Shown piece after piece: positions 1-10,844 of a DNA stretch of 64,000 nucleotides; position 1 is the stretch's first letter, and the number at the start of each line of letters is the position of its first letter. Position numbers and translations under genes: made by a program. The stretch spans positions 868,001 to 932,000 of the forward strand of contig JAEHOE010000014.1 in assembly GCA_016858145.1 (NCBI GenBank), read 5' to 3'. This stretch comes from Edaphochlamys debaryana (Eukaryota; Chlorophyta; Chlorophyceae; Chlamydomonadales). Below the pieces are notes generated by a model. The model did not search any database, had not been told where the DNA came from, and saw only the letters and a program-made list of their open reading frames with translations.

Positions 1-3000
1 GGGCGACGGCAGCACCATCACCGTGGAGCCGGGCCTCATCGGAGGCGAGGTGAACCGCATCCTGGCGAACCACGCCAAGAAGAACAAGCTGCCGGTGCAG
101 TACAAGATCGGACCGGACCCGTCGTCCATCGACAGGTGCGACTAAGGGCGTCGGGGACTAGGAAGGTCGCTGTGGAGGGGGGTCAAGGAGGGGCGCAGTG
201 GGCGTTGGGAGTTGGCCGCTCCTGCCCAGTCTGGCCCTGCGTTGCGTTGCACGGCTCCGTCGAGTCATTCCGCAGTCCCGCTCAACGCCCCCCTGCCCTC
301 CCCTCCCCACGCCCCTCCACGCCTCCCCTCCCCCCCCCCCCGCCCCCTCCCCACCCCCCAGCTGCATGATTGGCGGAATCGTGTCCAACAACTCCTCGGG
401 CATGTGCTGCGGCGTGAGCCAGAACACGTACCACACGCTCAAGGACATGCGGGTGGTGTTCGTGGACGGCACGGTGCTGGACACGGCGGACGAGAACTCG
501 CGGCAGGCGTTCCTGAGGGTGGGGCTGGGGGGGTTGGGGGTTGGGGGGGAGGCAAGGAGGGGCGGACACAGGGGCAAGGGAGGAGGGCTTCAGCGGGGGA
601 GGAAAGGGGCTGCAGGGGTGCTTAGCTAGGACTGGGGCATGGGTATTGTGTTCGGATGCTCTCCATCTATGGCTGACTATCAATCGTTGATCCCAATCCC
701 ACTCCTATCCCCCCAGAGCCACAAGAAGCTGGTGGACGGAGTGGTGGACCTGGCCAAGCGGGTGCAGGTGGGCCCGGGGCCTGGGTAGGCCCGGGGCCTG
801 GGAGGGCCTGGGGGTGGCAGGAGGCGGGCCTGGGGGGGGAGCTGTCGGGGCCGGGACTGGACAGGAGCCGCGTCCGGAGCGGCGCCCCCGGGCGCCAAGG
901 TGCGGTGTGGCGTGGTGCGCGCTTTCGGCTTCGGCCAAGGAGAGGAGGCTGGGGGGGGGGGGGGTTTCTGCGCTCCCGAGCACGGCGGAGCGCAGCGCAG
1001 TCGGCCCACACAGCGCCACGGAGCGGGCGCCGGGCGGGTGCCTGGGCGGTCGTGGTCTTCGGTCAGGCGGCATGGCGGCTCGCTCGTGGCAACAATGGAG
1101 GGAGGAGGACCGGGGGCGCAGCGGAGGGGTGGGTGGGCGCAGCCGAGGAGCAGCTGCGGGCGCCCAAGGGGCCGGGCTGGGGGCTGGCGCTGGCGCCGTC
1201 CGCGGCTGCAGTGTGTGGTCTGCAGCGGAGGCCTTGGCGGCGGAGGCGGCAGAGGCGGCGGCAACACCGGAGCCCTAGCGGCGACACTGCGAGGGCGGGC
1301 GGGAGCGCAGCGCTGCCGTGGGAATGCCTTGGCGGGAGGCAGCCTCAAAGGCCCGGGGGGCCGGGTCCGCCCCCTGACGCCGCTCAGGCCGGGGTCAGCG
1401 CTGGCCTGCCAGCACCAGCACTGCCCGCCAGCCCCAGCCCGGCGCCGCAGCGCAGCGACGGGGGCGGCGCTCCTGCTGTGGGCGCCTCCCCCGCTGCGAA
1501 CAGCTGCCCTAAGCAGCGCCAGGCGCCGGGGCTGCCGGCGCCGGCCGCGGCCCACTCCTCCGGTGTCCCGCCGCTTCCCAGGCGCTGGGATGGCCCGCGC
1601 CGCCGCCTCTGGAAGCGCGGCACATCGCTGGCCTCACCCACGTCCCCACGTATCTCTGCAAGCACAGCTTCCCTGCTCAGTGTGCGTCCGGGGTGTGCAT
1701 TCGATTCCTGAAGTCATCATCATCTCCGCCCCTGCCCCCCTCCACCCCTCAGGCTGACAAGGAGCTGGTGGCGCTCATTCGGCGCAAGTTCGCCATCAAG
1801 TGCACCACGGGTGGGGGCGGGGAGGGGAGGGGAATGTCGGAGGAACGGAGAGCCACGGGAGAGGGATAGAGCGGCAGCCAGCAAGCTCGGCGGGGGGCGG
1901 GGAAGTAAAGAGGGGAGTGGGCATGCGCAGAAAAGGAAGCGGGGACACGCAGGGACAAGCGCGCGCACATCGTGCTGAGTCGCATCCCCCCCCTACCCCA
2001 AACTAGGCTACTCGATCAACGCGCTGGTGGACTTCCCGGTGGACACCCGCCCTGGCCCCCCTCCCCCCATGACAAAGCCCCTCCCCTGTCACCTCCCCCC
2101 CCATCCTCAAATCCCCCTTACCCCCCGAAGGCTACTCGATCAACGCGCTGGTGGACTTCCCGGTGGACAACCCCATTGAGATCATCAAGCACCTCATCAT
2201 CGGCTCGGAGGGCACCTTCGGCTTCGTGTCGCAGGCCACCTACAACACGGTGGGAAGGGGGGTTCTGGCAGGGGGAGGGCGCGGGGGAGGAGGGCGGCTG
2301 GGTCGTACGGGCCCCCCCTTCCCCTCCGCGCAAGCTCCGCAAGCAGTGCTTCCTGGCGGAGGCGACGCGATCCCGCTCAGTAACAATTCCCTCTCCCCCT
2401 CCGCCCTCCCCCCAGGTCCCCGAGTGGCCGCACAAGGCCTCGGCCTTCATCGTGTTCCCGGACGTGCGCTCGGCGTGCAAGTGAGGAGGGGGTTGGGGAA
2501 GAGGGGGGAGGGGACGGAGGGGTGGTTGAGGAGTGAGGGCCTGGCCATGAGGCGGGCGTGCGGGAGGAGAGCCGGGACCTGCAAGCGAGCAGCAGGGGCA
2601 GCGACTCCCATGCACCATTTGATGCCCCGCGCCCTTGCCCCTTGCACCTCTCCATCTCTTTCCATCTCTCGACCCGCGCTTAGCTCGAATGCTCCTTTTC
2701 CTCCCCCCATCCCCCTCCCCCCCTGTCAGGGGCGCCTCGGTCCTCCGCTCCGAGACGGCCGTGGACGCGGTGGAGCTGTTTGACCGCGCCTCGCTCAAGG
2801 AGTGCGAGCGGGACGAGAACATGACGCGCCTGGTGCCGGAGATCAAGGCACGTGGGGGGGGGGCGGGAATGGGGGAGTCGATCTTGGGGAGAGGGAGAGA
2901 ACCTCGAGGGGCCCGTTGGCGCGCGGGGCACCCCGCCACTCGGCTCCTATGGGCAGCCCCCCAACATCACCGCCACACCCCTACCGCCCCCACCCCCAGG

Positions 3001-6000
3001 GCTGCGCCGACATGGCGGCTGCGCTGCTGATCGAGTGCCGCGGGCAGGACGAGGCGGCGCTGCAGGTGGGGGGGACGCAGGGAGGGGGGCGCCAGGGGGA
3101 GGGGCTGGGGGGAAGGGGGCGGATGGGCCTTCAGAGGTTCGGCAGGGGGGTTGGGAGAGGGTGACGAGAAGGCGCTGCAGGTGGGGGGGGGGGTAGAGTG
3201 GAGTGGAGGTGGACGGGGGTTGTGGGCGGCATGTGACAGGTCCGAGGGGAAGCGGTGCGGGTTATGCCACGCGCTCACCCCTGTGCCACTCCAGTCTCGG
3301 AGGAGTTGGTTACAACGACGGTCGGACCGGCTCCACCGCCTAGAGCTCCTGCGGCTGTAGTTGCGCTGCGCAGCATGTGGCTTGGTCGGGGTGTGTGTGA
3401 AAAGCGGGATGTAGGAGCGCAGCTCGTTGAAAGGGTCAGCTTCAGGATCTGTTTGAGCTGAAGCAGTAGAAAGCCTAAGGGGCAGTGGGCGGGGCAGGAA
3501 GAAATAGATCATGCGGGCAACGGCTTGCGTTCTGTCCAGCCGCCTTGCGGGGAAACAGCAGGCTATGTGAGAATATGGCAGGGGATGTGTTCCTGGCTTT
3601 TACTGCCTTCCCCGCACTGCTACTTCCCAAGCGGGGGATTGCTTCAGGCCAAGGCCTCCACTGTCCCCCCCTCTCACACGTACCCCCCTCCCTCCCCCTC
3701 TTGCCTCCCCCCCTCTTGCCTCCCCCCCCCAGGAGCGCATCGAGGAGGTCTACCGCGCCATCACGGACGCGCAGCTGCTGCTGGGCCCCGCGCCCAACGA
3801 CCCGCGCCCCATCGCCTCGTACCCCTTCCACCACGACGCCAAGAACAGCAAGATCCTGTGGGACGTGCGCAGGGTGAGAGGCCTGGGGGGGGGAGGCAAT
3901 GGGGGGCAGACAGGGGGCTGGAGGGGGCAGCAGGGGTAGGCTTCAGGTGCTCCGGGTGCGCTCAACCTCGCCCACCAATTCTGCCCCTCACCTTCTGCTC
4001 CCCTCCCTCCGATCACCACCCAGGGCCTGATCCCCATTGTGGGCGCCGCCCGCGAGGCCGGCACCTCTATGCTCATCGAGGACGTGGCCTGCCCCGTAGA
4101 CAAGCTGGCGGACATGATCATCGACCTGATCGACATGTTCAACGTGAGGGGGGGGGAGGAGGCAAGAGGGGGCAGACATAGGAGCTGAGGGGGAAGGGGG
4201 GAGGGGACAAGCTGGCGGACATGATCATCGACCTGATCGACATGTACAACGTGAGGGGGTGGTGGAAAAGGGATGGAGGGTGGTGGAAAGGGGATGGAGG
4301 GGGAGGAGAGTCAAGAGGGGGGCAGGTACGTGAGGCACGTGAGTGAGCGCAGCCGGGGTCGGTTCATGGGCCTCTGAAAGCTGCCCTCCTCAACCTCTTC
4401 CGCCTCCTTGCCCCCTTGCCCCCCCCCCCAGCGCTACGGCTACCCCGAGGCCTCCTGCTTCGGCCACGCGCTCGAGGGCAACCTGCACCTGGTCTTCTGC
4501 CAGGTGGGGGGGAGGGGCTGTTCACATGGAGCCTTTCACCTCTTCAGTCTGGGTGGGGAGTGCTCAGAAGGGCCCAGTGGCTTTCCTGGGGCTGGCCCAA
4601 CGCGGCCGCACCAGTGTGACCCCCTCCTGGCCTTGTCCCCCCTGAGGCAACCATGCATCTGTTCCGATCTCCCCCCCCATCCCTCTCCCCTCCCCTGTCA
4701 GGGCTTCCGCAACAAGGAGGAGGTGCAGCGCTTCGCCAACCTCATGGAGGAGCTCTGCTACATCGTGGCCACAAAGCACAGCGGCTCGCTCAAGGGCGAG
4801 CACGGCACGGGTGGGTCGGCATGGGGGGTAGGAGCGGGGGGAGGGGGGCAGCGTGGTGTTGGGGGCTGGAGGGTACCGGCATCTGGGGCTGGCTCGGGCT
4901 CGGGCCCCGGCTTGCTTCCCGTAACCTTACCTCCTGCTTCTGCCCCCCCTTCCGCCCTAACCCCCTTCCGATCCCCCTCTCCTCCCTCCCCTGCCTCTCA
5001 GGCCGCAACGTGGCCCCCTTCGTGGAGATGGAGTGGGGCTCCAAGGCGTACGACATCATGTGGGAGCTCAAGGGCCTGTTCGACCCCTCCTCCACGCTCA
5101 ACCCCTCGGTGGTGCTCAACCGCGACTCCGACGCACACATCAAGTTCCTCAAGCCCTCGCCCGCCGCCTCGCCCATCGTCAACAGGTGTGAGCGGTGTGT
5201 GTTGGGGGGTGCGGTTTGGGGATGGGGTTTGCGGCTGGGGGTGGGGCGGGGTTGTGCGCGGGCGTTCCTCCGCGCTTGGAGCCCGGCAGGGGTATAAGGA
5301 CTGTAGGCCTGCTCGGGCTGTAGGGCTGTACACCCTGATGAAACCCTGATGTACACCCTGATGAAAGGGGGGTGCGGTGGGGGGGTTGAGAGTGGGGGTG
5401 GGGGGACAGCCGAGTCCTGGGGTCCACGCCGCCCCTCCCTCACGTTTCCCCTTCTCACCATCTTATCCCCCCCCCGGCTCCGACTCCCTCCCCCCCCCCC
5501 CCAGGTGCATCGAGTGCGGCTTCTGCGAGTCCAACTGCCCCTCGCGGGACGTGACCATCACCCCCCGCCAGGTGGGGGGGGGGGTAGTGGGGGGGGGGGG
5601 CAAGGGGAGGCAGACGGAGGAGGGGTTGAGGCGGATGGGCGGCCCCGGGTGCCCGCTTGTTCGGCCTTCCCAAGCGCCCAATGAACTGACTTCACTCCAT
5701 CACCTCCCCTCCGCGCCTCTGCCCTTCACTCAAGCTAACTGAACCCGTTCCTGCCCCTCCCCCCTCTCCTCCCCCGCCCGTCCCCCCCCTACCCAGCGTA
5801 TCTCGGTGTACCGTGAGATGTACCGCCTACGGGAGAAGGCCACCGCCGGCACCGCCTCGCCGGAGGAGCAGGCAAGGGGGGGGGGGGCGAAAGGGCGGGA
5901 GGGGGGACCGTAATCTGGGGGTAGAGGAACCCTGTTCTTGCTGACGCGGCCGGCGTCAGCCTCCCCTCCTCGGCACAACGAAACGAGATAAGCGCTGCTT

Positions 6001-9000
6001 ACGCCGCTTCCTCCCCTGCTCCCTTCCTCCCCGCCCTCCTGCCGTACACCTTCCCCCCCACAGAAGCAGCTGGCCGAGATCTCCAAGGCGTACGAGTACG
6101 ATGGCGAGGCCACGTGCGCCGCCGACGGCATGTGCCAGGAGAAGTGCCCCGTCAAGATCAACACGGGCGACCTCATCAAGGTGGGGCGGGGAGCAGGGGG
6201 GAAGACATCAAGGTGGGGGGGGGGGGCTGGGGGGCACCCATGCTTCGCTCGGCCTCGCAGCTCGATCTTGCCGCCTCCTTTGAAGCCCCTCCCCTCCTCC
6301 TTACCCCCCCCCTCTCCCTCCAGTCCATCCGCGCCGACCAGATGCAGTCGGAGCCCCGCGCCTCGTCCACCGCCATGTGGCTGGCCAGGAACTTCGGGCT
6401 CATCAACAGCGGCGTGCCGCGCTTCCTCAACCTGGTCAGCATGGCGCACAGGTGTGCGTTTGCGGGGGGTGGGGAGGGCTTCGCCTTCGGTGGCAGGCCG
6501 GCAGCCGCTCGGCGTTGACGCGGTTCAGAGCAGGGGGGGGGGGGTTCGATGGGACGCGGGGGGTCTCTGGACTCGGGGCTTTGGAGCCTTGAGAGCCCGC
6601 GCGTTCTCTTGTCGACGGCCAAACCTCAGCCCCCACCCGCCTCACCCGCCCTCGCACCCCACCCACCCACTCACCCCACCCACCTCACCCTTCTCCGGCG
6701 ATCCCACTCTTAACTAGACGCTCTCGCGCTTGTCAGATTCACCAGAATAATCTGACTAACCCGTCCCCGCCAATCCCCTCAGCATCGTGGGCGCCAAGCC
6801 GCTCGAGGCCGTGTCCCGCGCGCTCAACTCCCTGACCAACCACGTGGTGCCCGTGTGGAACCCCTACATGCCCCGGGGGGCCACGCCGCTCAAGGGTGAG
6901 CCAGCGGAGCGCCTGGAGGGGTGGAGCCGGGGATGCGGAGACGGTCGCCGGGCGGGCCGGAAGGGACCTGGACCGGGCAGCCAGGGCTCCTGTGGTGCTC
7001 CGTTCCCTCCCTACTCCGCGGAAACCTCCCTTCCCTCCAATTCTCTCCCGCTCCCCACCACCGCGCCGCCCGCAGTGCCCGCGCCCGCCGCCGAGCCCGT
7101 TGCTGCCGGCGGCATCCCCCGCCGTGTGGTGTACATGCCCTCCTGCGTGACGCGCATGATGGGCCCCGCGGCCGGGGACACCGAGACCGCGCCCGTGCAC
7201 GACAAGCTGATGAGCCTGTTCGGCAAGGCCGGGTACCAGGTGCGTGGGGGGCGGTGGGATCTGCTGCGCGCAAAGGTGCCGTGTTCAAGAGCGTAAGAAT
7301 TTCAGTGTGGGAAGCGAGAGAGGAAATAGCAAAGCGGGTTACGTGATGGGGAGGCCCAGAGCTGGAGTCATGGGTGCTGTCAATGGGAACTCTCAGCGGT
7401 GGGAAGCCTTAGTCACGCGTACGGTCGGCCGCAAAGCAAGTGGGTGACTCAGGCGGTGTCCAAGAGGCCTTAGTCAGGCGCTCGGTCATGCGTGCGATGT
7501 ATGTGTCATCGTGCGTGAGTGGGGTCTTAGTCACGGGCCTGTTCGCCGCGGTTTTGGGTGCTGAGTCAGTCGTTCCCGGGAAGTTCCCGACGAGTGGGAG
7601 CTATGAGTGGGTGCATAACCGTGCGGGAGCGAGCTACTAAGCGAGGCGGGGGTTGCCGCGACGCTTCAAAGCCATTCCATGGGACTCGACCCTAGAGATG
7701 GGAGCGATGGGCCGCGATACTCCGAATTCCCCCAGCCTAACAGCACGCATCTCGTCGCCCGCTACGAGCCCCGCTACCGATGACCCCTTAACCAACCCAA
7801 ACCCCACACCCCACAGGTGATCATTCCCGAGGGCATCGAGAGCCAGTGCTGCGGCATGATGTTCAACAGGTGTGCAGTGGCCTAGTAGGAGTGGAGGGCA
7901 GGAAGCAAGGGGGCTGGTCAGGTCAGGCATAGGCACCCCAAGGCTGTTTGCCCGGCTCGCCTGTGCGGCCCCGAGTCGGCCGCGCCCCCGTCGCGAGGAA
8001 GTGGGCCACACCCGGGCCAGCGGCCGCCCTCCCTCCACCCCTCCCTCCACCCGTCACCCCTCCCACACCTTCCCCTACCCCCTTCCTCCTCACCCCCCCA
8101 CCCCCCACGTCACCCACACCTTCCCCTACCTCCTTCCTCCTCACCCCCCCCCCCCCCACCCCACCCCACCCCCCACCTCGACCCCCCAGCCGCGGCTTCA
8201 AGGACGCCGCCGCCGCCAAGGGCGCTGACCTGGAGGCGGCGCTGCTCAAGGCCTCGGAGAACGGCAAGATCCCCATCGTCATGGACACGTCCCCCTGCCT
8301 AGCGCAGGTGGGGGGTGTTAGGGGGGGAGGGAGGAGGGGAGGGGAGGCACGGCGAGGCTTGGTGGGGAGTGCAGGTGTAAGGCGCTTCCACCTTGGTTCA
8401 GGCCGCCGCCGCACCCTTCGCGGCTCGGCAACAACGTCAAGCCTAACTCCCTTGACCCGTCCCTCCCCGGGCCGTCCCTCCCTCCCTCCCCCTCCCCCCC
8501 TGTCAGGTCAAGTCCCAGATCTCGGAGCCGTCGCTGCGGTTCGCCCTGTACGAGCCGGTCGAGTTCATCAGGTGGGCGAAGGGGAGAGAGGAGGGGGGCA
8601 TGAGGGCGAGGGGGAGGGGGGAAGCGGAGAGAGGCCAAGGACTGCAGGTTACTGCTACCCGCGTGAGGGGAGTCATCTGCGACTTCTTTCCTCAGCTGCC
8701 GCCCCGCGCCCCCCTCGCACCCCCAAAGGCACTTCCTGGTGGACAAGCTCGAGTGGAAGAAGGTACGGCAGCAGGTTGCCGTACACGTGCCGTGCTCGTC
8801 CAAGAAGATGGGCATCGAGGAGTCGTTCTCCAAGCTGGCGGGCCTGTGCGCGGACGAGGTGGGTCTGGGAGGGATGGGGCGAAGAAGGCCCAACTGCGTT
8901 GGGCTGGCGGGGGCTTGTGGGGGGCGGAGTCGCCGCAACCACTCACACTGGGGCGGCAGGGGTGGGGTGGGGGAGGGGAGGGGAGGCCTTGGCCGGGTGC

Positions 9001-9898
9001 GGGGTCGTGGGGCCGTGCTTGTGATCAGCGGTTCCCTCTCCGAATGCGCATCGGGCTCGCTGCCCGCCCCCTCCCGCATCCCCGTTCCCCCCTTCCCCCC
9101 CTTCAACGCCTGCCCCGTCCCTCTCCACCCCCCAACCCACTCCCCACCAAGGTTTCCCTGGCGTCGGCGCGTTCCCGCTCAGCAACAAACACCCCCCACC
9201 CACCCCCCAGGTGGTCCCCTCGGGCATCCCCTGCTGCGGCATGGCCGGCGACCGCGGCATGCGCTACCCCGAGCTCACGGGCGCCTCGCTGCAGCACCTC
9301 AAGCTGCCCGCCACCTGCAAGGACGGCTACAGCACCAGCCGCACCTGCGAGATGTCCCTGTCCAACCACTCGGGCATCAACTTCAGGTGGGGAGGGGGCG
9401 AGGTGTGTTTTTTTGGGGGGGGATGATCTTCAACTTTGGATAGCCCAGATGGTATGGCGGCAGCCAGCGAGCCCGATGCGCACTGAGGTCCAGAGCGAAA
9501 GGTCCTGCGAGCTCCAGCGGCGCTCCAGCGGTGGAGGGGGGGGGGGGTTTACAACAGGGGGGTAGGGGGAGGACGGAGGAGGGGGAGGGGTGATGTCACC
9601 GTCCAACCGCTCGGGCATAACCAGCTTCAGGCGGGATGGGCGAACGAGTTAAAAAGGACAGCGGGAGGGGAGGACAGGGACGGGCGGCTGAGACAGCGTG
9701 AGCCTCAGCAAGTTGCGGACGTGTGCAAGTAGTGCTGTAGGCGGCAGGGGCAACGGGAGGAGGAGTTGCATTCGCGGTCCCACCGCTGACTCTCCTTCCT
9801 TCCCCCCCCCTTCCCCTCCCCCCCCCCCTGTCAGGGGCCTGGTCTACCTGGTGGATGAGGCCACCTCCCCCAAGAAGGCCCAGGCGGAGGCCAAGTGA
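1..9898 (+). CDS. GYD1: Glycolate/D-lactate dehydrogenase, FAD + Fe-S fusion (5' partial)
   Basis: Oxidises a 2-hydroxy acid (glycolate or D-lactate) and passes electrons through FAD and Fe-S centres, probably to a quinone; algal glycolate dehydrogenase of this architecture is mitochondrial. Exons: 1-135, 362-518, 717-767, 1753-1810, 2131-2249, 2416-2480, 2730-2847, 3000-3065, 3733-3873, 4024-4143, 4432-4503, 4702-4810, 5002-5185, 5505-5571, 5797-5871, 6064-6180, 6324-6451, 6783-6895, 7076-7239, 7817-7869, 8190-8307, 8507-8571, 8729-8858, 9211-9386, 9835-9898. The frame stays open for 887 residues. Order: FAD-binding domain (GPDPSSIDSCMIGG), FAD-oxidase C domain (GHALEGNLH, GEHGTGR, DPSSTLNP), two cysteine clusters (CIECGFCESNCP; CAADGMCQEKCP), then CCG-type motifs (CCGMMFN, IPCCGMAGDRG). 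The N-terminus with its targeting peptide lies outside the window. Introns after 2847 and 5871 start with GC. Substrate cannot be read from sequence; the GYD1 name rests on architecture. Confidence 0.88.
2007..2045 (+). repeat. Intronic exact copy of the first 39 nt of the next exon
   Basis: The 39 nt following an AG at 2005-2006 are identical to the start of the real exon at 2131-2169. Using the earlier AG would insert 124 nt and shift the frame, so it is a decoy acceptor with exon sequence attached. Confidence 0.9.
2848..2999 (+). other. GC-AG intron in the dehydrogenase gene
   Basis: The reading frame requires the exon to end in ATCAAG with the intron starting GCACGT. Using the nearby GT four bases on would break the frame into the next exon, which starts GGCTGCGCCGACATG. 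The acceptor is CCCCCAG. Confidence 0.75.
3163..3190 (+). repeat. Intronic near-copy of the preceding exon end plus donor
   Basis: GACGAGAAGGCGCTGCAG followed by GTGGGGG matches the real exon end at 3048-3065 plus its donor, with two mismatches in about 27 nt. It lies about 100 nt into the intron. Confidence 0.75.
4206..4259 (+). repeat. Intronic near-copy of the preceding exon end plus donor
   Basis: 45 nt matching the end of the exon at 4099-4143 with one mismatch (TTC to TAC), followed by the same GTGAGGGGG donor. Using it as an alternative 3' exon end would add about 107 nt and shift the frame. Confidence 0.9.
5872..6063 (+). other. GC-AG intron in the dehydrogenase gene
   Basis: Donor GAGCAG|GCAAGG, acceptor CCCACAG|AAGCAG. 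Phase 0 on both sides joins ...SPEEQ to KQLAEIS... between the two Fe-S clusters. CAG|GCAAG is the strong context expected of GC donors. No in-frame GT donor is seen nearby. Confidence 0.8.
8052..8158 (+). repeat. Tandem duplication inside an intron pyrimidine tract
   Basis: Two copies of a roughly 50-bp C-rich unit starting CACACCTTCCCCTACC and ending in a long C-run lie just upstream of the acceptor at 8188-8189. Confidence 0.7.
9591..9634 (+). repeat. Diverged intronic copy of the preceding exon end
   Basis: Resembles the exon end at 9352-9386 (GATGTCCCTGTCCAACCA... CTTCAGG) with several substitutions and a small insertion. The donor GT has become GC (CTTCAGGCGG). It looks like an older member of the same class of echo. 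Confidence 0.65.
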
Positions 9899-10844
9899 GG
9901 GGCGGAGGGACGAGGACGGGGGGCGGAGGGACGAGGGCTGTAGGCAGGCGGAGGCCGCGGCAGGTGGCGCGGAGGAGGGCAGCTGCAGGGACACGGGTGG
10001 AGCTGGGCGCCTGGGGAGGCCGCGGCAGGCGGTGAGCAGGGCAGCTGAGGGACAGTGGCAGGGGCGGAGGCTCAGTGGGGAGGCAGGGAGGGTCGGGCCG
10101 ACGGAGCCGGCCGGTGGAGGTAGCGGGGTTGGAGGCAGGGGGGCCGACGGAGGCGGAGGCGGAGAGCCCCACACGCCCTACAGGGGCTGAGGCGACGGGT
10201 CAGCGGGACGGCTGGAGGGAACAGCGCGTGACGTGGACGCGCCTGCGTGTGGTCCTAAGGACAGGCGGTGGGCTTCAGCTTACTGCGGTGCTAGCTTATC
10301 TGGGGTTGGGGTATCGAGGACTGCCAGGTCGTGATGGTTTCGCCCGCAGCAATCAAAGTTTGACGGAGCTAGGCATTGATGGGCGCATGGGCGTGGTAGG
10401 GCCGGAGCCGGGCGGGGGCCTGGCGTGTGAGGGTTTGGGGGGGTGGGGTTGCGGGTGTTTTCCTGTGAGCAGCTGCTGGCATGCGCTTGTGCGTAGGGCC
10501 GACGTTTTTGACATGCTGGACGTTTGGACGTGGACGGTGGGGATGGCTGCGGTTGGCGGAATGAAAGGACAAGCCCCCCCCCCCCGATGTGCGTTCAACT
10601 GCCCCTATCCTCGGTGCTTGCAACAGCGCGAACCGCTGAGGCCAGGCCCTGCCAGGCTCATGCAAGCTGCTCATAGCCGGGCATAACTACCTCTTCTCGG
10701 TAGATGACATAGCTTCCTCCACAGCGTTGAATGCTTTCCCATGGCCTGAGAAAGCGTGCACAAACCTCAGCTCCTCTAGGTCTCTTGTCAGCCGCGTGAC
10801 GATTGTCAGCCACTGAGCCTATTATGGACGCTACCACGCAATAG
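9899..10844. other. Intergenic / 3' flank holding repeat copy A
   Basis: Between the dehydrogenase stop and the MYND-gene ATG. The first 190 nt are purine-rich GGAGG-type sequence, followed by the repeat at 10090-10503. No TGTAA signal or other gene is seen. Confidence 0.6.
10090..10503 (+). repeat. 3'-flank direct repeat, copy A
   Basis: Begins GGGTCGGGCCGACGGAGCCG and ends near GTGCGTAGGGCCG. It is highly similar to 14374-14712 but carries about 70 nt (10199-10267) absent from the other copy. Both copies lie directly downstream of a gene, same orientation. Confidence 0.9.

Noticed and set aside
680..1757. Long overlapping ORFs on both strands (up to about 290 codons)
   Set aside because: They lie in an intron of the dehydrogenase gene, are Pro/Arg/Ala-rich and lack motifs; long chance ORFs are expected in very GC-rich DNA.
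2007..2130. Use of the first copy of the duplicated exon start as the true acceptor
   Set aside because: It shifts frame downstream; only the second copy continues into DFPVDNPIEIIKHL.
4408..5349. 313-codon plus-strand ORF over the dehydrogenase exons
   Set aside because: Only short stretches match the protein; most is intron read-through or the wrong frame.
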